NCBI GenBank assembly: GCA_028023455.1
Contig: JAQFVV010012405.1
Location: 3,723,149 to 3,787,148, forward strand
Direction: 5' to 3'
Source of the DNA: Epiperipatus broadwayi
Lineage: Eukaryota; Onychophora; Udeonychophora; Euonychophora; Peripatidae
DNA length: 64,000 nucleotides
Shown here: positions 21,409 through 31,699 of the stretch, piece by piece
How positions within the stretch are numbered: the first letter of the stretch is position 1
Layout of the letters: the number at the start of each line of letters is the position of its first letter
Notes under the pieces: generated by a model
Database searches by the model: none
What the model was told of the DNA's origin: nothing
The model's input: only the letters and a program-made list of their open reading frames with translations
Program-made: the position numbers and the translations under genes

Positions 21409-22030
21409 TGTGTCCATTTCCTTTTAACATTTTTCTCAAAAAAAAAAAGAATTCATAATATAAAGTTTTTCGTTTTCGCAAACTCCACGAGTCTATGTCC
21501 TCTCTCATTTCTATTACCATAACCAAAATTACCTACAGCACTTTCATCTTTTATTTGTTTACCAATTCTAGCATTAAAATCTTCCATAATAGTATTAAAA
21601 TGTTGTTTACTCTGATCAAAAGCTTTTTGTACATCCATATAAAAATCTTCTACTACTTCATCACTATGAGAACTTGTTGGAGCATAAACCTGAATTACCT
21701 GCATTTGGTATCTGCTATTAAGTTGTATAACTACTCTTGCCACTGTGTACAATACACAATCAATCTCCACATTGTTGTTCTTCCACTTTTTATTTATAAT
21801 GAATCCTACTCCACTTGTATTTCCAATACAAGCCTTTATAATAGAGTACATGTCCACTTTTGAAATCAATTGTCTCTTCACTTTTTCCTCTAACTTCACA
21901 AAGTCCAATAATTTTCCATTTAATAAAAGACAGTTCTTCTTCTAATTCTTGCAATCTTCCTTTACTTGAAAGTGATCTGCAGTTGTAAGTATTTAAATTT
22001 GATGACGATTTTTTATTTAGGTACTTACAA
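21409..22030 (-). mobile_element. RTE-type LINE copy C, 5' (endonuclease) fragment
   Basis: Minus-strand fragment of the endonuclease region, truncated at the 3' side rather than the usual 5' side. It ends near 21409 inside the sequence that encodes the end of the endonuclease domain in copy B. It is head-to-head with copy B, the two sharing the join near 22018-22030 (TACTTACAACTGC). Confidence 0.75.
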
Positions 22031-22041
22031 CTGCAAATCAC
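21453..22041 (-). pseudogene. APE-like endonuclease fragment of LINE copy C
   Basis: Two overlapping frames (21790-22041, then 21453-21908) together give the start of an AP-endonuclease-like domain: NTYNCRSLSSKGRLQELEEE, then IIGLCEVRGK with the metal-binding Glu, then VYAPTSSHSDEVV, DFNARIGKQ and GNFGYGNRNERGHRL. The frame change lies near 21800-21900. This domain nicks target DNA to prime reverse transcription. The catalytic His near the C-terminus is not reached. Confidence 0.75.
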
Positions 22042-22269
22042 TTTTAAGTGTAAGAAGATTGCAAGGATTAGAATAAAAACTGTTTTATATGAAATGGGAC
22101 ATTATTGGACTTTGAGAAGTTAAAAGAAAAGGTGAAGAGACAATTGATTTAAAAAGTGGATATGTTCTCTATTAAAGGCACAAATATTGGAAATACAAGT
22201 GAAGTAGGATTCATTATAAATAAAAAGTGAAAGAACAACATTGTAGAAATTGATGGTGCATCAGACAGA

Positions 22270-22713
22270 GTGGCAAGATTAGTTATACAACTTAATAGCA
22301 GATACCAAATGCAGATAATTCAGGTTTATGCCCCAACAAGTTCTCATAGTGATGAAGTAGTAGAAAATTTTTATATGGATGTACAAAAGGCTTTTGATCA
22401 GAGTAAAAAACATTTTAAAACTGTTATGAGAGACTTTAATGCTGGAATTGGTAAAAAAATGAAAGATGGAAGTGCTGTAGGTAATTTTGGTTATGGTAAT
22501 AGAAATGAGAGAGGACATAGACTTGGTGAGTTTGCAGAAAAAGCAAAATTTTATATTATGAATTCTTTTTTTGAGAAAAATGTTAAAAGGAAATGGACAA
22601 GGAAGCATCCAAATGAAAGTACAGCAGAATTGGATTATATTTTGACTAACAGAAAATACATATTTCAAGATTGTAATGTTCTTAATAAATTTAACACAGG
22701 AAGTGATCATTGA
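22270..22713 (+). pseudogene. APE-like endonuclease domain of LINE copy B
   Basis: 147 codons. IIQVYAPTSSHSDEVVENFY (residues about 15-34), DFNAGIGKK (about 56-64, with the catalytic DxN), GNFGYGNRNERG (about 75-86), the LDYILTNRK block (about 124-132, with the D..L motif) and the terminal GSDH with the catalytic His (about 144-147). A TGA directly follows GSDH where the family continues into the RT linker. Key residues in this window are kept, but the N-terminal Glu region lies in the decayed sequence before 22270. Confidence 0.8.
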
Positions 22714-23246
22714 TTAGTAAGATGTAAGATACGTGTTAATACAAAATTAGAAAGACAAAAATTATTAAGAAAAACAATTTTTACAGTTGATATTCCTAAT
22801 CTTCAGAAACATTCTAGTGAATTTAAATTAGAACTTACAAATTGGTTTCAAGTATTAGTAGATTTTGAATATGATTCAGATTTGAATGGAATTAATATGA
22901 AAATAACTGATACACTTTAAAACTGCAACAAAGATAGTTGGTAGAAAAAAGCAGCAATTTACCAATAAAATTTCTACTGAGACTAGAGAATTTATGAAGA
23001 GAAGAAGAAATATGAAGATATACAAAAATGATGCATTAAAAAGGATTGAATATCTTGAAATTTTGTAAAATGGTGTGGAAAAGAGTTGAAAATTATATAA
23101 GAAAGTATAACTGTGAACTAGCAAGGGAAGCTGTAGAAGAAAATAAAAGTGTCAAGAATACAAAACAACATTTTGATATTGGTAGGAAATTTATATCAGC
23201 AATAAGAAAAAAAGATTGAATTATTACTAAAAAGAGAGATGACATC

Positions 23247-23745
23247 ATGAAATGGGTAGAAGACATTTATGAAGAATTATATAGTAATAAAAAACAAGTA
23301 CCTCCTACATCTATTACATCTTCTGAATTGCCCAGAATTTTAAATGAAGAAGTGAGACATGCAATTAAATGTATGAAGAAAGAAAAGGCTCCAGGTATTA
23401 ATAGAATTATAATTGATATATTAAAAAAAGCAGGTGAAGAAATATAATTTTTTTTAGCAAATTTATATACCAAATGTCTAAATGATAAAAATGTACCAGA
23501 TGATTGGAAGAATGCAATAATAATATTAATATTTAAAAAAGGTGATAAAGAAGATATTAAAAATTACAGACCTATTAGCCTTTTATCAGTTTTATACAAA
23601 ATTTTCACCAAGATAATTACAACTAGTCTACAGAGAACATTGGATTTTCACCAACCAAGAGAACAAGCTAGATTTGAAGGTGGTTTTAGTACAGTAGATT
23701 ATATCCAGGTATTGAGAGAAGTTATAGAAAGGACAAATAAAATAT
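23247..23745 (+). pseudogene. RT N-terminal region of LINE copy B
   Basis: 23247-23447 encodes the pre-RT linker ending MKKEKAPGINRIIIDILKKAG, a conserved block in LINE RTs (usually KAPGxDxI). A stop then interrupts. 23452-23745 continues in another frame with VPDDWKNAIIILIFKKGD, YRPISLLSVLYKIFTKII (RT block 1) and FEGGFSTVDYIQVLREV (RT block 2). Confidence 0.75.
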
Positions 23746-23748
23746 GAG

Positions 23749-24195
23749 TTGCCATTATGTTTTGGATTTGATGATTATGAAAAGGCATTTGATTCTATAA
23801 ACATTTCTTCAGTGATTAAAGCATTGGATCATCAAGGTATAGATCCAGGATATTGCCATATTTTAAAGAATATTTATAAAAATGCAACAGCAACAATTAG
23901 ATTACATAATGATACTGGGAAAGTCAACATTGAGAAGGGTATAAGAAAAGGTGACTCCATATCTCCAAAACGTTTTACAGCAGTGCTGCAAGAAGTATTT
24001 TGTGGATTAAAATGGGAAACTAAAGGAGTGAAAGTAAATGGAGATTATTTAAGTCATTTAGATTTTGCAGATGATGTAGTTGTTTTTGCAAATAATGCTT
24101 CAGAGCTTCAGGAAATGTTGCAGGAGTTATCAGATGAAAGTAGGAAAGTAGGACTAAAGATAAATGTTAAAAAGACTAAAGTAATGTTTAATTGA
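23749..24195 (+). pseudogene. RT catalytic core of LINE copy B
   Basis: 148 codons. Motif A FDDYEKAFDSINIS with the catalytic Asp (about residues 6-19), motif B GIRKGDSISPKRFTAVLQ (about 63-80) and motif C LDFADDVVVFANN with both catalytic Asp residues (about 108-120), then KVGLKINVKKTKVMFN. The apparent Met start is not original; the frame is cut there by an upstream stop at 23743-23745. A stop after VMFN also truncates it, with the rest of the C-terminal domain (TYGSETWTINRR) following in frame-broken form to about 24800. Confidence 0.85.
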
Positions 24196-24836
24196 TTTGC
24201 TCAAAATATGAAAATAAAGATTGATTATGATGAATTAGAAGATGTTAACAGTTACAAATACCTTAGTCAGATTATTAATACAGATGGAAACATAATGGAT
24301 AAAATTAATCATAGAATTAAACTTGTTTGAAGTGCTTTTGGTATAAATAACTTGATACTAAAAGGAAATATGCCTATGTGTTTGAAAAGGAAAGTTTTTA
24401 ACAAATGTGTTTTACCAGTTCTTACTTATGGATCTGAGACTTGGACAATTAATAGAAGAAAAATACAGAGACTTCAGACCACTCAAAGAAATATGGAGAG
24501 GTGCATTTGGCAGTAGCAAGAAGAGATCGAAAGCACAATGTATGGGTATGAGAACAAACAGGTATTACTGCCCTTATTGAAAAAATTAAAAAGATTGAAA
24601 TGGAGTTGGGCTGTACATATTGCGAGATGAGATAATAATAGATGGACAATTGAAATCTTAAACTGGATTCCAAGAGATTGTAAAAGACCCAGAAAGAGAT
24701 CACGTGTGAGATGGATAGATGAAATAAAAAAGTGTGCAGGTATGATGTGAAGAAAAGAGGCTAAAGTTCGGAGATGGATTGAACCTGGAAAGACCTTCAT
24801 CCTGCAGTGGATTGATAATGGTTGTTGATGATGATG

Positions 24837-25864
24837 ATGAATATACACAAGAGATAAGAAAGGTGGTACTGAGTTGCTAAAGTAATAAACAATTAAATAT
24901 GAGGTAGATTGGAATATGATCACCTCCATGATGTTATATCCAAGTCTTATAATAAGCAACAATGGGAATATATTCACTTTTACGAAATTAAATGGGTCAT
25001 GGAATGAAGGAATGAGCATCTTCATATAACCCTTAAGAACTCTCATTAACAGGCAAGAAATAATAAGACTCTCTGGGTGTGAAAAATAAAAGAAATGTTC
25101 TCCCATTTGCATGGAACTTATTTAGAATGAACGTATCAAATTAAATTTTCCTGAGCAGGGATATACGCCTTCTGAAGAACACAATGAAATCAGTCAACCC
25201 AGTAAATGCTAAATATACACAACATATTTGGACTTAAATTTAAATAAAATAAAAATGTAAATGGTTATATCATAAGTTTATAATGTGCAGACATCTATTC
25301 AATAGGATAAGTCACCCTATGCAATTATTAAAATATTTCCGATAAAATTTATTCCCTGCTTAATTAGAGATTCGCCCCATAGATTTTACTTATATAAGGA
25401 ATTATTGATACATCAGCCTAAAATTATGATATATTAAATTGTGTTAAAAGTTTTAAAGAATTAAACTATCGTATCATATATTTCATTATTTATCAGTCAT
25501 GTTTTACAAAGGAACTTTATTGATTCAAGATTAAAATTTTCATTGTTTACATTTGTATATACAAGATTTGTTTATATTGTTTATTTTTAGCTTCAAAGTA
25601 ACTTTTATTAAGTTACTATATCAAATCTTATAGGTCCAAATGTGCAGGACCACATTCTGTCACCCGCAGCAGTGGGCCAATGAGATTACAATGGTACACT
25701 GATATTATACAATTGGGCAATGGCTCAAAGCTGTCCAACTACCTTATACAACAAATTGGGTGTTACAGGTATATTAAGTCAGCTCCGAGGACAGTCAATC
25801 AAGGGGATGCTTCCGTCCATTTAAGGCAAAATCTATGCAGGAGAAACAGTAAAACCGCGTATCT
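24837..25864. other. AT-rich spacer
   Basis: No gene. 25640-25860 is less AT-rich than its surroundings (CACCCGCAGCAGTGGGCCAA, GTCAGCTCCGAGGACAGTC) but I do not recognise it; it could be an old repeat. Confidence 0.35.
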
Positions 25865-26029
25865 GCAGTACACATATATTTGTTCCTTTTTAAAACAAAA
25901 CAAAGTTTTAACTTTTAATTCGAACATTACATTTTATTTTAAAACTACAGGCTTCATTATAAATCATCTCTATGCAGCATACATATATACTTGTCCCTTC
26001 TAAAAGAAAATAAAGTTTACTTTTAACAT
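25865..26029. repeat. Diverged direct repeat, spacing about 111
   Basis: 25865-25918 and 25976-26029 share GCAG.A.ACATATAT.TTG, CC.TT.TAAAA and ACTTTTAA. Confidence 0.5.
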
Positions 26030-26793
26030 GATCTTAATTTTAATTTTAAAAGTTATATATAAAACCATTGTAATTGCATTAATGGCTAAATGTCATTTTT
26101 TGAAAGAACCGATTTTAAATAGGCACATTTAAAATAGCAAATAAAATTAAAGCACAAATTAAAGTCAGTTAGAAGGGATTTAAGTATCTTGCTTTTATTT
26201 AATTACTGGGCTTTTCTTGAGATAATGCCAAATATTTTGATCATTGAAATGTTTTATTAAATTTACCTCCGTCTGATTCTTAAACAATAAGTCTAGCAAA
26301 TTTAAGAACGATTGAGTATATATTGCCATCGTTGATCTTTCTTACTATGTACAATTAATTAAGAGTGTGCTAAGAAAATATTTAAATAATGCAATAAAAT
26401 ATCTAAATAATATGATAATAAACATATTTTACAAAATGATTAATATATAATTATTTAAAGCAAAGAAAAAGATAAAGAAGCTTTAATCATTTACTGGTGG
26501 TATTATATACTAGGGACTTCCCTTTTGATGGCAATGGCATAATATATCAGCAATTTGGATGGTCAAATGTGGGCAAGGATTTTATTGGCCTTGCATTCTA
26601 TAGTACAAGGGAACTCCATACTCAGCTTCTTGGTGATGGCTAGAGAAATCACACAATCTACTCATAATCATAGCATTATGTAATTTAACACAGCTTTAAA
26701 AGAAAACTTTACAAGAAGTTTACAATGAATACAAGGAGTTTACAATAAAAGTTTACAATAACTAATAACTCTTTTTTATTTTGCCCTATATAT
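26030..26793. other. AT-rich spacer left of the LTR element
   Basis: No gene recognised. Confidence 0.4.
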
Positions 26794-29006
26794 TGTACCG
26801 AGACAAAGTCGGTACAGGTATATACGCACACACACGAGCAATGTAAACACTCTATATTTTTTTTCTTCTTTCACTTTCAACTTATGATAAAAAAAATAAA
26901 TGTAGTTTTCTTTCAATGCGTTATAAAATACATTGTAAAATAAAATGTTAATATTTCTGATTAAATAGTTTAAGGCTTTCATATAATCTACTATAATAAT
27001 ATTCTCTAAAAAAAAAAAATAAAATATAAAGTATTACTAATATGCCATTTTAAATCTCAATAAGTGATTTCTACTTGTATATGCCACGGGGGTAATTAAA
27101 AGGGGTTTATTTTAAATTATAACTGTAGTGAAAGTTAAAAGCTTATAGAAGTGATTTTGAGACAGATTAAATGCTCGACTTTTAAACTAATGTAAGTTAA
27201 ATTGTTCTCTTAAAACACGCACACATGTATGCATAAAAGGTGTGAATAAGTATGAATTTTTTCTAACTGAGATTGCAATATGAGATTGCATAAACCTAAG
27301 ATTGCCTCAAGCATATGGATTGAGTGGACATTACGTAGGACACGGACCCCAACGACAACTCAAAGAATATTGAACTCTGGGTGGAGATTCGATCCTCAGA
27401 TAATAACCAACCCATATAAATATGAATCTAAATCTAAAAAAAAAAACTTTTTTACACTCCTAGAACTTTTTTTTTTTTTTGTGCTATCCGGTTTATCCAA
27501 TATGATCACTGTGAAATTAACATTTAGAGCGTCGATCGTCATGATGGGCTAGGAAACCCTTCAGTGATTGACCGACGCTCCGCCACCAGAACATCTCCAC
27601 AGCTATGAATGATCAACAACAGTACCGTCCGAACATAGTGCTCCAATCAGTCTAAGGACGTTGTTCCGTTTAATATACAAGAATCGTCCAAACATACTAC
27701 GCTGAACTTATGTGAAATGAATAACCATGTATTATGGAAACATCATCTATCAGGTTCGAACCCTCACCAAATTAGAAGCAGCAGAAGACTAAGCAAAATC
27801 CTAGGTAAACATTTTTTTTATAATGCTTCCATTCATTCTTTACTTAAACTTAAAAGGCAATCTCATAATTAATTAAATTCGACTTTCGTAAATCAAATAT
27901 AAAATGATCCGTAATCCCTCATATTTAAATCTTATTATTTTAATCTCAACTTTCGTAAATAAAAATATCAGATGCTACATAGTTCCTCATATTTAAATCT
28001 TAGGACTTTTCCAGTTATGAACTTTGATCCTAATTATTATTTTCTTTCGCAGATAAACTATAACACACACCTAATTTCAAAAATGTAAAAAAGAAGGAAA
28101 TATATTTTATCATCCATGTTTATTATGCATAATATGTTCTTTTCTGTGCGAGTGCGAGAATGCGCGTATGTGCGTGCAAATAAAGCTATTAATCAATGTT
28201 TCATTTTTTTTTATATTCAATAAATTTTTTTTTAATTTAAACAAGTCGAGCATTCCTCAAATCATTTTCTATAATTAAATATATATTTTTTTTGAAATTA
28301 TTATTAAAATTAGCATTTATTCATGCAATTAATTATTTCACTTTTAAATTTGTCTTTCTTATATTTTTCTTGTTTTTTATTTCTTTTAAATTTCATTCAT
28401 AAACATCGTGCCGTAAGTCACGATGTTTACTTATTATGTAGTTAACCTAGGTTTAAGAGTTGGGAGGGCCTATTATTAATAAATATAAGTAAATGTCAAT
28501 AGAGCTAATATAAATAATTCTATTGGACTGTATGATAAAAGGGGGATGATATTATAAGCGTCTAATTGTTTATTCTAATGATGCCTCAACCGAACATTCG
28601 TATTAGTTATAAATAACCAATGATCCCGTCCAATGCTTGGACCGATCTGTTAATCAACCGATCTTCTTATCCATTGGTTAATATTGTGTCTTTTGCCAGA
28701 ATAATAGTCTTGAAGGCAATTCCATCGCGACCCTGGGTGACCCCTATTGGTCCATGCTGGGAGTTCGAGCTTATGGGCAGGGATTAGACTTCAGAATCGT
28801 TTTGATATGACGTAAGGTGATGCGAGAAATTAAATTGTGAATCAAATCATCGTATCTGGCGCCCTCTTGTGTTGATAATGAACAATTATTGATATAAGAA
28901 AAAATAAATAAATCTTTACGCTGTATCATGTTTGTTTTGGAGCTCACAATCCCTTTTAGGAACGGTTTAATAGGGAGCCGGTGCAAGGGGTAAAGGGGAC
29001 GGTAGA
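26794..29006 (+). repeat. 5' LTR
   Basis: 2213 bases. It opens with a perfect hairpin (TGTACCGA, 7-base loop, TCGGTACA) and contains another at 28402-28430 (AAACATCGTG / CACGATGTTT). Short open frames inside (27280-27552, 28771-29061) recur in the other LTR but show no protein family signature. Confidence 0.9.
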
Positions 29007-29010
29007 TAAA

Positions 29011-29031
29011 TGGCGCTTCCAAACGTGAGGC
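29011..29031 (+). promoter_or_regulatory. Primer binding site candidate
   Basis: Four bases after the 5' LTR, the sequence TGGCGCTTCCAAACGTGAG begins with the TGG expected opposite a tRNA 3' CCA end. It resembles the tRNA-Lys type primer site (TGGCGCCCAACGTGGGG) with a small insertion. The tRNA assignment is an inference. Confidence 0.6.
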
Positions 29032-29496
29032 TAATATAAATAATGTTTCGGAGAGAAGCAAATCAAGACATTAGCCAAAAGCGGCCGAACCTCGTGAAAG
29101 ACGCAAAACTGAAAAGAGAAGAAAAATCTCTTTTTTTTTTTTTTTCACGTAAACGAAAGTTTGGACGAATAGAAAGGGAAGGAAAAGGGAGAAAAGGAAA
29201 ATAACAAACGGAACAAAATACAGCGATTCACAATATCGCAAATCTTTTAATAAAACATTTGGAGCCGGAGCGAAATAAATAAAAGAAAGGAAAAAAAAGG
29301 AGAAAAAAAAAAAACATAGCGGGAGATGGGGGCGCGGACGTCGATTAATCACTTCTTATCATAAATAAAAAAAAAAAAAATCACGTTCCTTTAAGCATCA
29401 ACAAAAAGTTGTAACATTTTAAATATAAATAGAGAGAGGAAAGGAAGGGAAGGAAAAAAAAAAAAAAAAATTTTTTTTTCCTTTATTAAATCATAA

Positions 29497-30693
29497 ATGG
29501 ACAGCAATAACGATACTGCATGGGAGGAGACAGGGGAGAGCCCTATAACGTTCAAAAAGATAGAGGTTAAAGAAGAGGCTGAATCAGAAATAAAAATGCT
29601 TCTTAAAATGATGAGCCAAATGATGATAGAGATGAGGGAAGATAGGGAAGAAAGAAGGAAGAGAGAAGAGTACAGAGAAGAAGAAAGAAGGAAAAGGGAA
29701 GAGGACAGAGAAGAAGAGAGAAGGAAGAGAGAAGAGGACAGAGAAGAAGAAAGAAGGAAAGAGAGAAAGGAGGAGAGAGGGGAATTCATTAGGGAGATAC
29801 GAAAATTATTGAAGGGAAACACAGGAGAGTCAGAGGAGGACCAGAGCAAAGAGGAAGAAATAAAGATTGACGAAGTAAAGACGGAGATTACCTCAATAAA
29901 AATAGAGATCGGTGCAGCAAAAGCCGAAATAGAAGAAACGAAGACTGAAGTGATAACAGCAAAGACAGAGCTGGAAGACGTAAGACAAAAGGTGGACGCG
30001 ATAAATAGAAAGGTAGAAGGAATCGAGCCACAACAGAACGTACCGAGAGAAATTATGGCCAAACGTCTGGAGGAGTTGGAAAAGAAATTTGAACTGAGAA
30101 TAAACCTGCGGGAACCGAGCCAGTCGTGGGCCGAAAGGCAAATAAAAATTGAGATCTTCAGGGCAGGTGAAAACGAGAGTCCGATGGACCACGTGGAGAG
30201 CGCCCGGAACCTGTTTTCTGAGCCCTCAAAGCCGGAGCCAGACAAAATCAATATTGCCAGCACATACCTGCAAGGGCCAGCTAGAGATTGGTGGTGAACG
30301 ATCGAGTTTAAGCCCAGATCGTTCGTAGAATATCGAGAAGAGATTCTACGAAGCTTTTGGAACGCTACCAGACAAGAGGGGATCTACTTTCACATCACCA
30401 ATGAAAAATACGGGCTCAAACCTAACGAGACGATAACGCAGTTCTATTACAGGCAGGTGGCCGGCCTCCAGCAGCTACCGGCGTATCACATGACGGAGGA
30501 GCAAATCATCTCGACCATTAGACACAACATGCCAACAGACATCAGGCGGATGATGCTAAGCCGGGATGACGAGGGCATCCACAAGATGGGGGATGCCATA
30601 GCCAAGTTCGAGCGAGCGGAAGGACGGGAAAGGCATATAGAGAGGCCGGGACAGGAACCATATAGAAGAAAGCTACCACCAGATCGATACTGA
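29497..30693 (+). pseudogene. Gag-like structural gene with one in-frame TGA
   Basis: An in-frame run from the ATG at 29497 to the stop at 30693, broken by one TGA at 30295-30297. Residues about 48-95 are a highly charged Arg/Glu coiled coil built of an internally repeated unit (EEERRKREEDRE type), followed by a second amphipathic helical stretch to about 185. Residues about 200-265 (WAERQIKIEIFRAGENES, YLQGPARDWW) and the part after the TGA (FVEYREEILRSFW, ETITQFYYRQVAGLQQLP, IRHNMPTDIRRMM) match the order of blocks in LTR-retrotransposon gag capsid domains. No CCHC zinc knuckle is seen. The product would form the particle. The TGA follows a TGG TGG pair, so a simple G-to-A change could explain it. 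Confidence 0.7.
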
Positions 30694-31433
30694 TGAAAAA
30701 TTAGTCTAAAAACACGTTGACGAACACGGATTTGCCACAGGAATACGATTACCGGAGTACGCTTTATAAACAACGGTAACTGAAGGAAAATGACCTCGGA
30801 CCGGAAAGGACTTACACATCGCATCGCATCATACAATAACAAGGGGGGAAGGGGGGTTGATAAAACATTATTTTAAACCAAAGCAGACCGCAGATAACTA
30901 AACACGAAAAAAAAAAAATATAATTTAAAGAGAGAAAAGGAATAAATGTCATAACTCTTCTAAAGAAAACTATTCGAGGTAAATAAGTTAATATTTCTGA
31001 AAGCCAGTTTAAATTAAAAAGAACGTCGCCCGCCTTCGACTAAAATATATGTTGCTCGAAAACACGCGGAGAAAGGAAGCGGATGCCGCCTAAAGAAAGA
31101 AAGAAAAGCCGGATCGCGAGAGTGCGCTATTATTGTTCCTTCCCTCAATATTTCCCATTGTGCTAGGAGGTACAGAGCTCGGATATTTTGAATGCTTATT
31201 GTTCTATAACTCAGATTATTCGCTACCTCGTAAATGTTGTCGTATTTTGCAGAGGGGACTTCGGAAATGACCATCCTCCTGCCTTCCATTAGATAGACCG
31301 TAAGAGAATGCCTATATGTTCGTAACCTTGCATCGCGGGACTTCGGAAAGGTCCACCCCCATGCCAATCTTCCACCCGGGGTGCCTGTACCAGACTGGGC
31401 AAGATATCTCCAATTATGGCACGCCCGCTCTTC

Positions 31434-31479
<46 letters not shown>

Positions 31480-31699
31480 TTTTTTTTCGAGTTTAGTTCG
31501 CAAATGTAAAGTGTCAATCCGAGCCTGACCACATGACCTGCCACTTCGTTTCTTTATGTGAGGGGGAGTTGAACAATAGGGTAGTCGGCTAAAATAAATG
31601 ATTAAAAATCACACGAAGCGGGGTCAAAAATAAGGAATTTTATTGTGAAAATTAAAATGCCAAGCCTCGCATTTTAATTTTAGACGGATCGCGGGGATA
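30694..31699 (+). other. Non-coding 3' internal region of the LTR element
   Basis: Follows gag and reaches the 3' LTR. It contains the A42 tract, a repeated GGACTTCGGAAA motif (about 31255 and 31340) and a hairpin just before the LTR (31648-31680, arms AAAATTAAAATGC / GCATTTTAATTTT). A clean polypurine tract before the LTR is not obvious; GCGGGGATA abuts it. No pol sequence is recognised on either strand. Confidence 0.6.
31436..31477 (+). repeat. 42-base A tract inside the LTR element
   Basis: A pure A run in the internal region, outside the gag gene. Confidence 0.95.

Larger units (their letters stand above)
22018..24836 (+). mobile_element. RTE-type LINE copy B, nearly full length
   Basis: The longest LINE copy in the window. 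It has a degenerate 5' endonuclease start (22018-22260), an endonuclease frame (22270-22713), a linker (22720-23445), RT (23450-24195), a C-terminal domain (24200-24800) and a GAT-repeat tail (about 24822-24836). Many stops and frameshifts mean it is inactive. Endonuclease and RT in one polyprotein with a simple-repeat tail fits the RTE clade. Confidence 0.8.

Noticed and set aside
20900-21417. Minus-strand frames with Ile-Tyr repeats
   Set aside because: Translations of the (TA)n microsatellite plus the PLE-1 3' UTR.
21495-21945. Plus-strand hydrophobic frames over LINE copy C
   Set aside because: Antisense shadows of the endonuclease frame on the minus strand.
24449-25112. 209-codon minus-strand frame
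   Set aside because: It overlaps the LINE copy B 3' end antisense; the hydrophobic, Ser- and His-rich translation comes from GAT-rich and AT-rich sequence.
26780-26793. Clear 5-bp target duplication for the LTR element
   Set aside because: Both flanks are alternating AT, so the length and reality of the duplication (4 or 6 bases) cannot be fixed from sequence alone.
27280-27552. 90-codon frame in the 5' LTR (and its twin at 32191-32472) as an accessory gene
   Set aside because: The frames differ through T/A-run length changes and have no recognised domain; they are most likely chance frames.
29391-30263. 290-codon minus-strand open frame
   Set aside because: It is the antisense shadow of the Glu/Arg-rich gag coiled coil; the Ser/Leu-rich translation is what the complement of such codons gives.
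30688-30720. CTGATGA after the gag stop as a hammerhead
   Set aside because: The required GAAA and stem II are absent.
31014-31544. 176-codon minus-strand frame as a gene
   Set aside because: It contains a poly-Phe stretch from the A42 tract and shows no family motif. Kept only as an observation.
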